A stretch of 64,000 nt of DNA from Bimastos eiseni (GCA_959347315.1 OY365822.1:8752852-8816851); one strand, 5' to 3'; counted from the stretch's first letter, positions 22,368-35,679 are shown. Program-made: numbers and translations. The notes: generated by a model not told the origin, from the sequence alone.

Positions 22368-24639
22368 CAAGGCACTTCATGATCTAGCAATGAGCTGCCC
22401 TGAGGCATTATACACATTCATAATCCCATTAGGACATTTCTTCTTACCTCATTTCACAAAAACTTAAGAGTTTTCTAGCTATACAGACTCCTCAGGTGAC
22501 TATACAAATTAAATCAATTATATTAATAATAATTGTTATTAATGGTCCATGAGAATTGGAAATTCTTTCAAGTGAAAATACATCCCAAAACAACACAATG
22601 ACCAGAATGATCCTTACAAGATTAAATAACAACTTCCCTGATTTACAAGATATACTTGGCTGCAAACTGTGGATGACGAGGTGACGGTCATTGAGATACA
22701 GGAATTTGGCAGTTACAAGGTCTTTTATATCTGATCTCTGCCAAGGCCATGATTGTAACAAACTAAAGACATTGGTATGTTTCCTCTCCTTCGCTGGTTC
22801 ATCTTGTTATCAGTTTAAAATAATATTTTGACACATTATATACTCGCCGTTGAACTTAATCAAAATGCCAAACGACCCACTGAAGAATTGCCCCATCCAG
22901 AGAACGACCGACTCTCTGATGAAGCCCACACAAAAACACTGTACCAACCTAAATGGATCCCCATCGGCAGTCCACATCCATCAGGGATTCTTTATGTTGA
23001 GGCCAATCGAAATGAGCATTCCGAAATATACCAGACACTGCAAACCAACACCGATCCATCAAATTCCTCACACTTACTTACTTATCTGTCTGTTTATGTC
23101 TTAGAACCGAACTAAGTCTGCTGTCAGTCCTGCATGGTCCTAGTCAGTCAGTCAGTCAGTCAGGCGGGCCACAGATGTTTCCCAATCGGCGCTCAACAAA
23201 TCTTACTCAAGGGGAACTTGGGGTGGAGTAGGATGCTCATAAATCACCCCAAACCCGCTGGGCCGGTCTAATTTGCATGCGCAGGCCAGCTAGCCGAAGG
23301 ACGCAGCATACGTACCTACCATTTCTGGGGTGAGGGAAGCGGAGCTGCGGAGGGGAAGAATTCAAGTGCCATAAAAACAGTAAAGTACTGGCATAAGCCA
23401 GGCGGCCGACTCTTAAATAATAGCCATTATTTAGAACTGCAGGCTGGGTCTGGCCGCTGAGTAAACACCAAACCAATAAAGCCTTATTTGAGATGAAACA
23501 GCCAGTCTATCAATCTGCAGGACGAACACAATCTCACAGCAATCAATGTTCTTACTGACGAAATCCCTCAGCTCTGCAGTCCTATAATTGTAGCCATACG
23601 ACTCTAAGTTCTCACTTTTTTCACGACCTGAACCAACCCAAAGAAATTGGAATAACTCAAAATCTTACACCTCCAAACAAAATAAAACTCACCATTAATA
23701 TGTAACAGATGCAGAAAGCAAAACAGCCCTTGATAACGACGTGCGTGTCCTTACAGTTATGTAATGCCGATTTGTAGGGCAATTGACTCATCACACAAAG
23801 AATAACTGCAAAATTTGCTAACTGCATATAGCCTGAATATACCAATCAGCTTACAAGTCAATCGATTCAAATCGAACCACAGAGTGTTCTAAAACGATTC
23901 AATATTAATGAGATAAATCTGACGTGTTTACACCAGTAGCCTGAGTATATATTCAAAAAACTAGATTACACACAATTACAAATTACAAATCACAATTACA
24001 ATTACCATTTTGTAAGACACCAAGATCTGAATGCACAGTATATCTAGCGCTTCGGATATATACGACATTTATATAACTACAGGTTTAATGTGATGCTGTG
24101 ATATAAAAGACATAAAATCAAGACAATAATTATTCATTGGCAGTCCCAGTCCAGTGTCAGTCTTAACATAACTAAGGAGGAGGTAGCCTACTTGTAGAAC
24201 TCTTGGCATTCAAAAAAGAGAACAAGATCAAAACCAATTGGGCCAGATGCTGCTATAACTAAACAAACCAACTTCCGTCTTCCTACTGTAATGCAGAAAA
24301 TTGGACAAATGTGCTTCATTAGTTATGAATTCTCAGGCGCACCGAAGTTGTGTCAATAGTCAAGTTGTTTTGTTCTTTTCAAATTCAGTATATGCCCAGG
24401 AGCGCTCAAAAATGTAGGAATGGCTATACTTCATCATATGGTTCTGATGCTCGGGTGGCCCACCAAGCGAAGTCATTACTCCCCTTTCAAGTCCCCTGTT
24501 TAACTGAACTTGTATCTATCTCAATCTATTTTTAATCTGAAATTTGATACCGCCCTTCTTCCAACATTTTTTTGGTCACAAGTGCACCTGCCTCCACGGA
24601 GCAATTGCAGTTATACTGCAGAGCAATTGTGCGTGAAGG
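22368..24639. other. Intronic stretch without a recognised gene
   Basis: Mixed sequence with a short CAGT run at 23145-23162. The segment 23200-23470 is less AT-rich, with CTAGCCGAAGGACGCAGC and neighbouring GC-rich words. Short ACAATTACA repeats occur at 23970-24005. I cannot assign function to any of it. Confidence 0.45.
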
Positions 24640-24752
24640 ACTTGCTCAAGATCCCTACACAGTGACTCCTCAGACGAGGGTCGAACCCGCTCACTCAGCG
24701 CACACTAAACGTTACGGGCCGATCGCTCTAACCAATCGACCACCGTGCCACA
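24640..24752 (-). mobile_element. tRNA-derived, MIR-like SINE
   Basis: The complement of 24678-24687 is GGTTCGACCC, a good Pol III B box. The complement of 24726-24750 holds an A-box-like GGTCGATTGGTTAGAG. On the plus strand CTTGCTCAAGATCCCTACACAG precedes the B-box region, which recalls the core of CORE-SINE/MIR families. Exact family unknown. Confidence 0.7.
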
Positions 24753-24840
24753 AAAATGATTTATTGTTATTTTATATTGTATGATCTTCTCGAATGGTTG
24801 AAAAATAAAAGATTTTATTTATTTTAAGTAAATAGTAGAA

Positions 24841-24893
24841 TGTTACTGTGAGAGGCGCTTTATAAATCCGTAAATAGAATAGAATAGAATAAA
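24841..24893 (+). repeat. LINE (L2/CR1-like) 3' tail with AGAAT repeats
   Basis: GAGGCGCTTTATAAAT ends in a run of TAGAATAGAATAGAATAA. The tail repeat unit here (AGAAT) differs from the GATT and AATG tails of the other copies. Confidence 0.6.
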
Positions 24894-27072
24894 TACAACA
24901 TAGACTAATCATGCATACAAGAGGAAATGAGAAACATACTTCAATGAAAAGCTGTTCAATACAAACTGTAACAGAGTAACAGTAACGGAAGGTAACAACA
25001 CTGTCAGCCACACGAACAAGATAATACAATCGCCTGACAAACAACACAAATCAAATGCTATTACCAATACAATCATTCTAACAACGGCAACCTGCCATCT
25101 CTGACAACAACAGAAACAAGACAACAGAGGCAACAGACACACTCGTATCGCTCAACGTCAGCTCATTGTCATATATATGTTGGGAAATTTCGGCACCGAC
25201 ATTAAAAAACTGGCAATCTGCTTATGTCTGTGCCGTCGTCCATTTCTTAAACAAGGCCCTTAGAAATGAGAAGCCATATGGACGGCATTTTGAACGGCCA
25301 TGACAAATCTGCAGCATGACACGACTTCTTCCTGCCGGCAAAATGGCTTCCAGTATGGCAGTATCCAAGTATTATTTGCACAGCGGCTGCAGTAGCTGGC
25401 AGCCGCTGCCGCAGCTCCGAGGGCTGGCAGGCCGGGCGGCCAGCTGGCTGCCTGCCTCTCATCGTTGATTGATGGCTGACATCACTCAACAATGACATCT
25501 ACTCTTGCCTACAGCCAACAATCGCTACACAGCGTGGCACCAGCGCATTCGGTTGCCATAGCAACTATGGACATAATGACAGATATTAATCCTGCCCGCT
25601 GGCATTTAATAGTGTCCTCTGAACAGGCGGACTCCATCTCCGTCTTCTCTCGCCTTGTGTGTGTCTTTCTCATTCTCTGTTTGTCTGTGTCTGCGTCTTT
25701 GTCCCCGTCTTCATTCCACAATCCTACTGGATCAGCACGCCAGGATGGTCGCAACAGGCGAGAGCCGGGGTCCAACAAATACTAGGGTGGGCGAGCAGAA
25801 ACCAGTTTTGTAGACGCCAAGACGCACCAGGTCTGTCAAAATGTATTCAACAAGCTCACGAAGCTCAACCGGCACAGAGTAGCCTAACGAATGAATGTCC
25901 TCACAAGGCTTGCCTCTTCTTTTAAAGAAATCTTTGTTCCACAATGTTCCAGATAAGCAATAAAATATTGCTGCTTATTTTCATAAAGCAGTGATGAATG
26001 AAGCTAATCGTTTTGCTATGCGAAGGTCTTGCTCAGGCTGTCAATGGCCAGATCACGACAGCTTCAAGACAGCTACAAGACAGTAACTTACCTCAACACG
26101 CTACTATAGGTGTTAACCATCTAGGGCTAATAACCATTTTTGTTGTTCAAGGTTAGCCCACTTCACAGAAATCAGCCTCCTCCTCTACCATCCATTATCT
26201 ACGCAATCACTTTAAACAATAGTCCCAGATGACTGTAGACTACTTTATCCAGCGGAGCACAGGAGCATGCAAATACTGCATCACCATAAATATCAACTAT
26301 AGAAACGATACATACGAATTCCAGGTGACCGAATGGTATCCATTTAATGTCAAATGTGAAGTCTGATGCATCTTGGCATGGTGTGTCAAAGTCTTGCAAG
26401 CATCTCAAAGCCATGTCTGGTAACTGTAGCTCTGTATACTTCAATTTATAGCTAGACTGATCTGGCGTCGTATTGTTGAAGCAGACCAACTGTGGCCTTG
26501 CAGCATTATTAGGATTCAGTTTAAGAAGGCAATTATACCCAAGACATGATACATCAATCACTAAGACTTCCGAGATGGTCATCACAGCTCTCAGGGAAGT
26601 CATAGAACATTGTCTGACTGTACAGGTCACAGGTAGGCCTATACATTATGAACATAACCTATCTGTTACGGCTTATCTGTTCACTACAGTTGGCAGTTAT
26701 CAGGTGTAATTTTTAAGAATTCAAGGTGGCACGTTCCTACGTGCAGAGACTTCAGTTCTATAGTCTATGCCCATGTAGAACTCACCCAGAGAAACACAGA
26801 GTAAACTTGTCTTTGTAAATCTTATACACATGAGCAATATGCACTACTCTCGAGGTGTATTGTGGAGTATACTAGAAATCATGATAATAATAATAAGACA
26901 GCTACAAGACAGTAACCTACCTGATCACGCTAGTAATAATAATAATAATAATATCTATAAAAAAATAAGAAGAACAATAATTTAATTAAATAATAATAAT
27001 AAGTGTACTGAAAACCTTAATAATTGAAAAGGTCACTTTATAAAGAGGCATGAAGTTGCAACAATGATGATG

Positions 27073-27106
<34 letters not shown>

Positions 27107-28509
27107 TAATAATAATAATGTCTTCGTTTAATTTCTTTAGAGAAACCTCATTATGATTACAAGTACAAATGAATGATGAGAAGTAACTACTGGAGACGAA
27201 TTTAACTGTCGACAGCCATACAAGGCGCCCATTACATTGTATATTGTATTAAACCAGTGGCATCGCTTAGTGAAAGAAGAACTATATCCAAATAGTTCTA
27301 AAAAACTCCACAGATAATCCCCCAATGAGCAATCTCATAAACTGCAATGCTAAGAAGCAGTGGGGGTGAGGGCAACGATTACCTGTGAACTCGGGACTTT
27401 GTTCAGATATTCTGACATACGGTAAGCGGTAAGCGCATTGATAAACCCTGTAGAGTTGCTTAAAAATTAATGAATAAACATATTCAGAAATAATGAACAA
27501 ATTCGAATGCACCGCCTTGAACCGTGTTCGTCAGAAATATCGTTGTCAATTACATCGCGTAATCAATGAATAGAATATTTTGCCCGTTGAACCTGCAGGC
27601 TCAATATCGCGCTGAGACTTCTCTGCAAACCTGCCATGCTCTTACATTGATAAATTGTCTCACATCTGTAACCACAGATGTTTAATATACGGAATCACGA
27701 ACAACGCACAAAGGCGTTTACTTCTTTTCCGCATGCCTGAATATGTGCAGCAGAGGCCCAAAACTGCGCAGTTCACTCAAATCACTGCATGTGATAGTCT
27801 CATTTGGTGGACAAGGCCCTAAGAATTGCCGAATACCACCCTGCTTCATAAGACAAACAAATATAACATAACAGTAGCACACTAGAACATAACTTTCTAG
27901 GTGTGTAGCCAAATCTGCCCCAGGGTAAAATCGTTAAAGACGGCAATGACAATAGAAGAATGAACGAACTCTTATCAGTAACTCGTTGGAGAAGCACGTA
28001 AAATTCCTGAGATAGACGTACTCATGATTATGATCTGCGTCATTCCACAGCAGTTTAAGGTCAGCAATCTTTCAGGTAGATTGTAGACCAAACATCTATA
28101 CCAGTATATATATGGAGCAGCACAAGAGTAACAGATTTAAGATGCTGAGGGACAGGTAGAGCCTACACATGTGTAACCAATAAGGAACATCACACGAAGA
28201 CAAGAAGACTGAATGTTCCGAGACCATTTAGAACAAGACCAAAGAATATCATGAATACAACAGTACCGATCTGATCAATCATCAATCTGATGATTGTATA
28301 TATGCTGTCAAGATAACAACCAGTATCTCCACTCGAGACCATTTTTGACTTGCAAAAATGCACAACCGGTCTGGTCAGTCCAACTAAATCCTGCCCAGCA
28401 TAGCGGTCAAGAACGATCCAAGGGATTTAGCCAGGACGAACGCTTATCTGCAGCCACTGCAGTTACAAGTCATGATCAACCTGCCCACTCCATTTCACTT
28501 GCTTAATAT
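24894..28509. other. Intronic stretch, mostly unassigned
   Basis: No gene recognised. AAT/ATG repeats occur at 26880-27000 and 27065-27120. A roughly 36-bp string containing CAGCTACAAGACAGTAAC and CACGCTA occurs at 26068-26106 and again at 26896-26931. Pro/Ala/Ser-type random frames at 25250-25790 have no family features. Confidence 0.45.
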
Positions 28510-28511
28510 AT

Positions 28512-28556
<45 letters not shown>

Positions 28557-28557
28557 T
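28510..28557. repeat. (TA)n microsatellite
   Basis: About 20 alternating TA units. Confidence 0.95.
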
Positions 28558-28849
28558 GACTTCCATTGGTCAATTGAGTTTATTTATGCAGGCAGGCTCA
28601 GTGAAATTAAGAGAAGCTGAGCTAGGTGGGTATATATTTAGATACTTGACTATCCACAGCTCCTGTAGGCTGTAGCCCTAGTTCTGCCTTCATAAACGAG
28701 AAGAGAAGCGAGTCCTGAGGCAGCATGGGTATAAAGCGTCAGCCACTTCATTTTCTTAGCCTCGGAAACTGTGGAGCTTCGACATGTGTCACCGACTCAC
28801 CGCAAGCTTAATAGTTCTCACCAAAAAGCAAAGGTAAAAAATTCTACTC

Positions 28850-29117
28850 TCCCTCTGAGACAATGTCTTCAGTTGCTGTATCAGCACACAAGGTCATGTG
28901 AAAATGATGTGACCAATCCTGTCTAGCCGCCTGGACATCCAACGAAATAAGTACAAGATCAGCATTCCCAATGTCTGCACAGGTGGAACTCAACTTCTGA
29001 AATATGGAGCAAGTGGAACATAAATTTAAAATACCTTCAGTTCCTGGTGGGAATTTGAACACACAAACTCTCCCTGTAAGAAGAGGAGTCCACCACACAA
29101 ACCACTATGCTATTAGC
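28850..29117 (-). mobile_element. tRNA-derived SINE with a clear A box and B box
   Basis: Read on the minus strand, TAGCATAGTGGTTTG (29113-29099) matches a tRNA A box and GTGTTCAAATTCCCAC (29064-29049) a B box. A body of about 190 bp follows. CTTCATTTTCTTAGCCTCGG at about 28747-28766 belongs to a body block shared with other copies. A LINE-type tail at 29143 lies directly beside the head in the opposite orientation. Confidence 0.75.
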
Positions 29118-29142
29118 CTACTACTGCCAACGTTGAGTTGGG

Positions 29143-29205
29143 AGCGCCTCTGAGTAGGTTTCTTGAAGGGACACTATATCACATTCCTGAATGAATAAAT
29201 GAACT
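29143..29205 (+). repeat. LINE (L2/CR1-like) 3' tail with AATG tail
   Basis: GCGCCTCTGAGTAGGTTTCT, then ACTATATCACATTCC and a GAATGAATAAATGAA tail. Confidence 0.6.
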
Positions 29206-29486
29206 AACATGCACTCACTAGTTCTAAAGGCTTTGCAGATTGATGAAACCTACCATCACATAGAAAATATGTGTTTCTCCCATAAGAATTTCCTTTAAAA
29301 TACTTCAGGTAATCAATAATGTAGACAACACTGCATTAGCCAAATATAAAATTTTAACTGTGTAGTTCTGAAATCACCCACAACTAGAAGTTTTCATAAG
29401 CCTCTAAAATTACGTAACGACAATTAAGCACCGTGCATTTCAACTGAGAAAATGCATCAAACAGAGGACTCAGATTTGGTAATCTA

Positions 29487-30061
29487 CACTGTGTCCGGAA
29501 ATAAAGGGACCCCATAATAATAATATGAAAATAAATAGCAAATATTTGTCAATTTTTAAAATTCTAAGAGTTTTAATCCTGACATATTTATCCGCGAATT
29601 TGTAATTCAAGAAAGTCCTAGTTAAAAAGGTACGTCATCTTTTAATAAAAAAGTTAATGCCTGGGAGGAATTTGATCAGCTGGTCATTGATGCTGCCATT
29701 GACCAATGGCGTACGCGTCTTGAAGATCGTGTTGAGGCTGAAGGCAACCACTTTGAACATACCTTGTAGTCTAATATCATTCAAATACAATAATACAATT
29801 GAACTAAATTTATGGCGATTTATCGAAAAAATTCAGTAAGAGTTGAAAATTCTGCAGATACATTTTTAACCAGTCCTTAATGCTTGAATTTTGAAGAAAT
29901 TGACGTCATGATGACGTCATTACTGAATGACAGGAGCTATCATATTTTATGCAATACTAGATAAATATGTCAGGATTAAAACGGTTTGGAATTTAAAAAT
30001 GAATATTTACTATTTATTTTCATAATATCAATAGGAGGCATCTTTATATCCAGACACAGTG
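29487..30061 (+). mobile_element. Tc1/mariner-like DNA transposon relic (575 bp)
   Basis: The ends are inverted repeats: CACTGTGTCCGGAAATAAAG at the left and CACTGTGTCTGGATATAAAG as the complement of the right end. Similarity extends further inside (ATCCTGACATATTTATC and its complement GATAAATATGTCAGGAT). The element is flanked on both sides by TA (29485-29486 and 30062-30063), the target-site duplication of Tc1/mariner elements. The interior holds a fragment of transposase C terminus. A full element would be well over 1 kb, so this is an internally deleted copy. Confidence 0.85.
29662..29769 (+). pseudogene. Transposase C-terminal fragment (IS630/Tc1-mariner type)
   Basis: Thirty-five codons and a TAG stop read WEEFDQLVIDAAIDQW followed by RTRLEDRVEAEGNHFEHTL. 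The pattern W-x-x-R-L-x-x-x-[VC]-x-A-x-G-x-H-F-E-H is typical of the extreme C terminus of these transposases. The DDE catalytic part is missing. It lies in the expected orientation inside the TIR pair. Confidence 0.75.
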
Positions 30062-30479
30062 TATATGTGACTCTTAGCAGGCAACAAATAACATCATTAT
30101 TATTAAACAAATATTATTAATGCATACAATTAGCACAGCCTCAAAGGCACATACAAACAACAGGCTCAACAGCAATGCACAATAATCAATAAAAGTAATT
30201 AATTAGGTCTATTAAAAAAGATTTGAAGCATCTTTTAAACTAGTTATTAGGGAGATCAATTTCCTTGATGGCAGTCTGTGAGTCAAACCATTCTTCCATG
30301 GCTGGAGTAGGAAAAGCCCCAAATACGAAACAAGAATACTGTAATTAATATATCCTGAGAAAAACTCGGTGATACAGACCCAAAGCTGGTAATCCTGATA
30401 TTGCTCTCGGCTCAGAAACGTAACTATCGACTCATAAGCCAAAGATCAATCATCAAGATGTTTCTGTCAGCTGAGAAAC

Positions 30480-30780
30480 AATGTCACGATCGGCTGAAAC
30501 CTGGCCACACCGCGCGTCAGTCCTCTTATAAAAACAACGTCACGTACGATGATCGCAAAACTCCGGCCTCAGCAAGGAAAACCCGGCAACGGTCGACTTC
30601 GCAAGAGACGGCGCTGAGTGAAGCGCGTTAACAGTTGACTCCAACAGAATCATCAACTGCCACCGCAGGTCGATACTAATTGCACCCACTGATTCAGGCC
30701 GCCGCCGCCTCCTCCTCGAAGAAATGGTAACAGCTGTAGCGCGGAAAACGACGACCACCTTTTACAAACTGAGATGAATG
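30480..30780. other. CpG-rich island in the intron
   Basis: CpG is dense (for example ACGTCACGTACGATGATCGC and GGTCGACTTCGC) and a GCC/GGC repeat lies near 30700. On the minus strand GTTTTTATAAGAGG at about 30537-30523 is TATA-like. It could be an alternative promoter or enhancer. No ATG-led exon that joins the main exon is obvious. Confidence 0.35.
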
Positions 30781-32409
30781 ACAGCGTGAGTGACTAACGC
30801 TACCGTCACAAAGACCTATACCGAACACGGCGGAACAGGGCTTATATATAGAAGCCGCATTTCATCTCTACCTTCACGTCCTCACCCAACCAGACTCCGA
30901 CAACAAACTAGCCGGGGTCAAAGGGCACGTCCGACCATGTGGTATGGCATTTCTGATGCAGTCACTGGGGCGTGACATGTCATGCCCCAGAAATGAACTG
31001 CCGCCCTGAAGGTCTTCCCCCATTGTAGCGACCATACGCTCGGAAACATTCTTGGGCCCCTCTTCAAAGCGCATCCCTTCTGCCAAAGGTTCCTTAAACA
31101 GGCCCTTAGAGGTGATATGTCACTTCGTCAGGGTGACGGCCCTGCTGACCTCCAGACAATGCCCATGCCACAAAGGTCGGCATTCAATCACATACTTCAG
31201 CCGGGCACCTCTGACAAGGTTCCTCAATAAATATTAGTCCGGTCCTTTCAGGCGTAAAATACTCTGAGGGGGTCCGGGATCTGGGGTTGCCCTCGTCAAT
31301 ACCATTAATCTTATGGGGTGGGCAGGTTGTTTGAAGTCGGGCTAATGGGGCAGGATGGCTCTGCCAGACATTATGAAATATGACCTGGCCCCTGCCCTTC
31401 GAGTTCTAACCCCGGACAAAGGTCTCTTGCCCCCTTAGCGAACAGTCAAGTGGGATGTTCGCCGATAATCTGACCATCCGAATTCGAGGTCTCCATCCAT
31501 TCTGGGTTGGCCAACTCAATTCAGGCCAGGTATCCATCTGCACTGCGCAGGTAATTTATAGCAGAAGGGACATAACATTAAAACATCCGTCGGAGAAGGT
31601 TCGGGGTGGGTGGGGGTGCTAGATATTGAGGAGCAGCCATCATTTGGGGTGACTGAATCCTATCTAGAGCGCCGGCTGGCTACAGCGTGCATGCCAATCA
31701 GCCCTATATCACTCTAACTGTACCATAAATCAGCCAACAGAGTTAATTATATCTCCAGACCCTTATAAACAACATCCTGAAGTTTATATAAAGGAACGTG
31801 AATGGTATATTAAAAATAATAATAAAACATACGTGTATGAGTGGAAACTACTGGTCTGTATGTGCGTGCGGAGTGCTGAAGAGTTTATTACGCCCGTTGC
31901 CTTGCTGTGTTGTTCTGATGAGATGCAGTGGGGAAAATATATCACACTATACCCACCAGATCTGAATGTTTTAACAACACAGTGCATTGGATCAGCATCC
32001 GTAGGTCTGCCCGTGTAGGCTTACGGACGGCCTAGTTGCATGGCATTTCCAATAACCATGCTTAACCTACTCATATTCAGAAGGCTGTTAGATGACAATA
32101 AAATGGTAATTCTATATAAGCTAATGACTTCTATAGAGCCGTTATCATAATGCTCGATCGATGATGGTCATCTCAAGTAAAATCATCGTATTCATCAAAA
32201 GCAAAAGAAATCAAATTGAATTCTTAAGGTCTACAAATTCTGAATGGCATGACACGGATGCCGACTCTTTGCTGAGGCAACGAGAATCTCTGGAATATGC
32301 AGTCCAAGGTAATTAAGAATCACCTCATTATGTATACATTGCAGACAAATTCCTTGATTCACTTCAGAAGCATCAATGGATCCTTCGTCTTTTTTTCCTC
32401 ATGCTTCGA
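30781..32409. other. Intronic stretch without a recognised gene
   Basis: The part at 30900-31700 is unusually GC-rich and non-repetitive for this intron (for example GGGGTCCGGGATCTGGGG). I see no reading frame, tRNA or repeat motif that explains it. Confidence 0.4.
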
Positions 32410-32487
32410 CTGGGACACTCTGAGTAGAGCCCCTATAAGGGCGCTGTATAAATTTCCACGATTGATTAATTGATCTTGATTGATTAC
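32410..32487 (+). repeat. LINE (L2/CR1-like) 3' tail with GATT tail
   Basis: GACACTCTGAGTAGAGCCCC, GGGCGCTGTATAAATTTC and a degenerate GATTGATTAATTGAT tail. Confidence 0.65.
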
Positions 32488-33103
32488 TACAAAATTCTTC
32501 ATTTCTGTACACATGCCTTCAAGAACTCGTGTTTAGCGTGTCCCATGGCAGTCATGCCGCACAAGTTTCTGCTGAAGGCAGACAGCATTTCAGAGAGTTT
32601 AACTTACACACGCAGTCCATGAGTAGGCCTACGGAAGAAAAAATACAGTGATATAATTGATATGTACTGAAGTCAAAATCGTGTCGACTAAATTTCAGAC
32701 CGATTCTGATTGAACGTGATCGGTCGGACCCACACATGCTCACCCAACCTTATCAAGATCGACTGGCGTAAATCACAGGTCTGCAGTTGGAGCTGGTTCT
32801 GTGTCTTCTGCAGGCGTCTCAATGCATGCCCATAAGAAAGGAAGCAGACGTCGTAAAGGACATCCGGTCATAAAAGACCCTGCTCTGGAGTTCTGATGGA
32901 TACGTAATTTTCTGTGATATTAAGTAACTGGGCAAGGCGTCACAAGATGCCAAGATCCTGATTTTCCCCGATGGTCTTATAAAGCGCATCGTTTGTTAGG
33001 ACCATAGGAGGAGACTTCGTCCTGGATATGGAGGACAGATCGAAAAAAATGGGGTTGGGGTACAGGTCGGGAAATAATTCAATTTTTAAAACATGGATGC
33101 ATC
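32488..33103. other. Intronic stretch without a recognised element
   Basis: Mixed sequence, short frames only. Confidence 0.45.
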
Positions 33104-33245
33104 AAAAAAGATGAAGAGTGGTTCATTATATTCATGATATTTATTATTTAGGAAATATTGGGGAGATACAAGCAGCTCCATCCCATCCACCTAAATTTGG
33201 AGGAGACCGTCCCCTCTTGTCCCCCTCCCTAAGTCTCCGGTTCTG
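33104..33245 (+). repeat. Dispersed repeat, copy 2
   Basis: Same-strand relative of 5545-5692. It is slightly better preserved in the middle (AAATATTGGGGAGATACAAG) and ends in TCCCTAAGTCTCCGG. The two copies are 27 kb apart, one inside and one outside the gene. Confidence 0.65.
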
Positions 33246-33924
33246 ATCAGGACCTAGCTAGATGATCTTTTATAAAGAGCATGAGAGTGAAGTGTTCAGT
33301 ATAGTGGATTACACAGAATAGGCTATTCTATTTCAATACACTTTAGCCAGTACCTGTAACTATAGTCAGTTAACCTTTAAGCAAAGCATATTAAACAACT
33401 GTTGCCACAAAACAGACATTTTTCACTTCTGTCAAGGACTACCACAAGGAGCAAGATCATTGGTTGCAGAACGTTGTTAACTTAACCCAACGACAATGAC
33501 CGCGTTGGCCATTAAACTTTGAGTTATAACATATCTCTATAAACTGTCTCACCAAATCTCATGACTTCGTCATGTAGCAGCTATTTTAAGGTAGTTAAAC
33601 AAGTGTTTTATTATTATTTAATATCGCCACGGTGGCGATGATAATCTACGATCATTTATCTTGTTATTTGAAACAAAAAATTCCGTTCTACATAATGCGG
33701 TGAACACTTTTATGCCACACAACATTTCAATGTCATAAAATATTGACGCTAAGTCAGGACGCCCGTCATCTCCTGCACGTCTGCATGCTTAAAACCTAAT
33801 AAAAATTTGACAAACATCAGCAGACATGTGCTCTGCCTCTGCACAGTCCAACATAGTACATCAGTCTCTGTATACGTGTATGTATCACAGCATATGTATA
33901 CATATATACATGCCCATAGGGTAT
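33246..33924. other. Intronic stretch without a recognised element
   Basis: Mixed sequence. CGCCACGGTGGCG at about 33626-33638 is a small perfect palindrome. Confidence 0.45.
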
Positions 33925-34158
33925 CTATCCATCTATCTATCTGTATATAATCTATCTACCTATCTATCTATCTATCTATCTATCTATCAATCTATCTATC
34001 TATCCACCCATATCTATATACATCTATCTATCTATCTATTTATTTATCTATCTATCTATATATCCATCCATTTATCTATATCGATATCTATCTACCTCTA
34101 TCTGTATATCTATCTATCTATTCATTGATCTATCCATCTATATATATATCTATCTACT

Positions 34159-34214
<56 letters not shown>

Positions 34215-34215
34215 G
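33925..34215 (+). repeat. (ATCT)n microsatellite
   Basis: ATCT units with frequent single changes (CATC, ATAT). It ends in a pure run of about 14 units at 34157-34213. Frames through it encode only Ile/Tyr/Leu/Ser repeats. Confidence 0.93.
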
Positions 34216-35679
34216 TATACTGGGTCCACCCACTCATCCATCTATCTATACCAATCTGTACAATTATATACCGCCACTTTAAGACAATTATTCAGAGGCC
34301 ATTTGACATGGCAAATGTCATTGATATGGCACATCTGCAAGACAGGTCATCAAAGGCAAAGGCCTACTCCCAACCCAACTACACATGACCAAGATAGACT
34401 TAAAAAATGGTCTCCATGCAAAGCTTCTGATATAGAGTCATGGAAAAGATGACCATGTCATAGACTGCATGGAAGCAGGCTCCCGAATGAGAGGCTAAGC
34501 ACAGCTATGCTTCCCTGTAGTAGCGCGGGACTATATAGGAGAAACTACACCAGCTTACATGTGTTGCTGAGTTTTGCTGCCAGATAAGGATGACATTGAA
34601 ATATAGTGGAGTACTCAAGTTTCCATCTGACAGATGTAAAAGATGTCACTTATGGCAGGCCGAAATAACTGTCAACAATTCATATGTGTATGCTGTATAT
34701 ATGTATGTATGCACAGTTTGCATAAATATCTCTTGCCTGCATTTACATTATTAAGAATCATGTCAAAGAATAATTCACTACCATATAGCCAGAATCCTAA
34801 TTGATACAACTAAACTGGTAATGAATCACAATTACTGTGATCTGTAGACTGGCAGCAAGGTTGCCTTTAACTGTATATGACAGTTGACTGCTACAAATGT
34901 ATTTTGGTATATGTCAGCTGTAGACTATAGTCAGTCCATTTGTGAGACGTTTAGACACAGCATAGTGTTGCTAGTACTAGACAATATATTACTCGTATAT
35001 AACGTTATGTATAAGCAATGTCTTAACTCTTAACAGCAGGTTTTTGTCTCTACATGCATATCCACACATCTACAGTTTCTACATACGTGACTTGCTCGCT
35101 TTCTTTGTCTCTGCATTCAGAAGCCTTTTTAGTCTTTCCGAATCCTGTTCCCCCTTCTATTCTCTTGAATGCATGTCAGCGTTAGGAGCCTTAATCTACT
35201 CACACACAGCAATTTTATACAAAGGATGAATAATTTACTTCACCGATAAGTTCGACTATTCAATTCAATTAATTTTATTGCAGCCATTGAACCAAAAAGA
35301 AATTAAAATTATTTTTTCATCAATCAGCAACAACAGGGGACCCAGAAAGGACAATCAATCGTACCGCTAGGCAGAGCCACCTACCAACAGATTACAATAA
35401 GCAAAATGTCATCTGACACAAGTTATCTGTAGGCCTACATTTGAATCCAAAGCCACTTCACCACAAGCTGAAGTGACAACATGCAATTTACAGTAACAAC
35501 TGTAATTGAAAATATTGTATAAGCACTCATACATGAAGACCATAAAATTGTACCCAGTGTCATCAATCACATCCAAAACGATGCAGGCCTATTTTAATTC
35601 ACGATTATAGATTTCTTTCCTATTTCTCAAGGCACAGAGGGACATCATAAATCCGAGGAAAGATAAACTCAACAACCGG
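34216..35679. other. Intronic stretch without a recognised gene
   Basis: A degenerate LINE-tail-like motif (ATTATATACCGCCACTTTAA) is at 34262-34283 on the reverse orientation. Otherwise unassigned. Confidence 0.45.
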
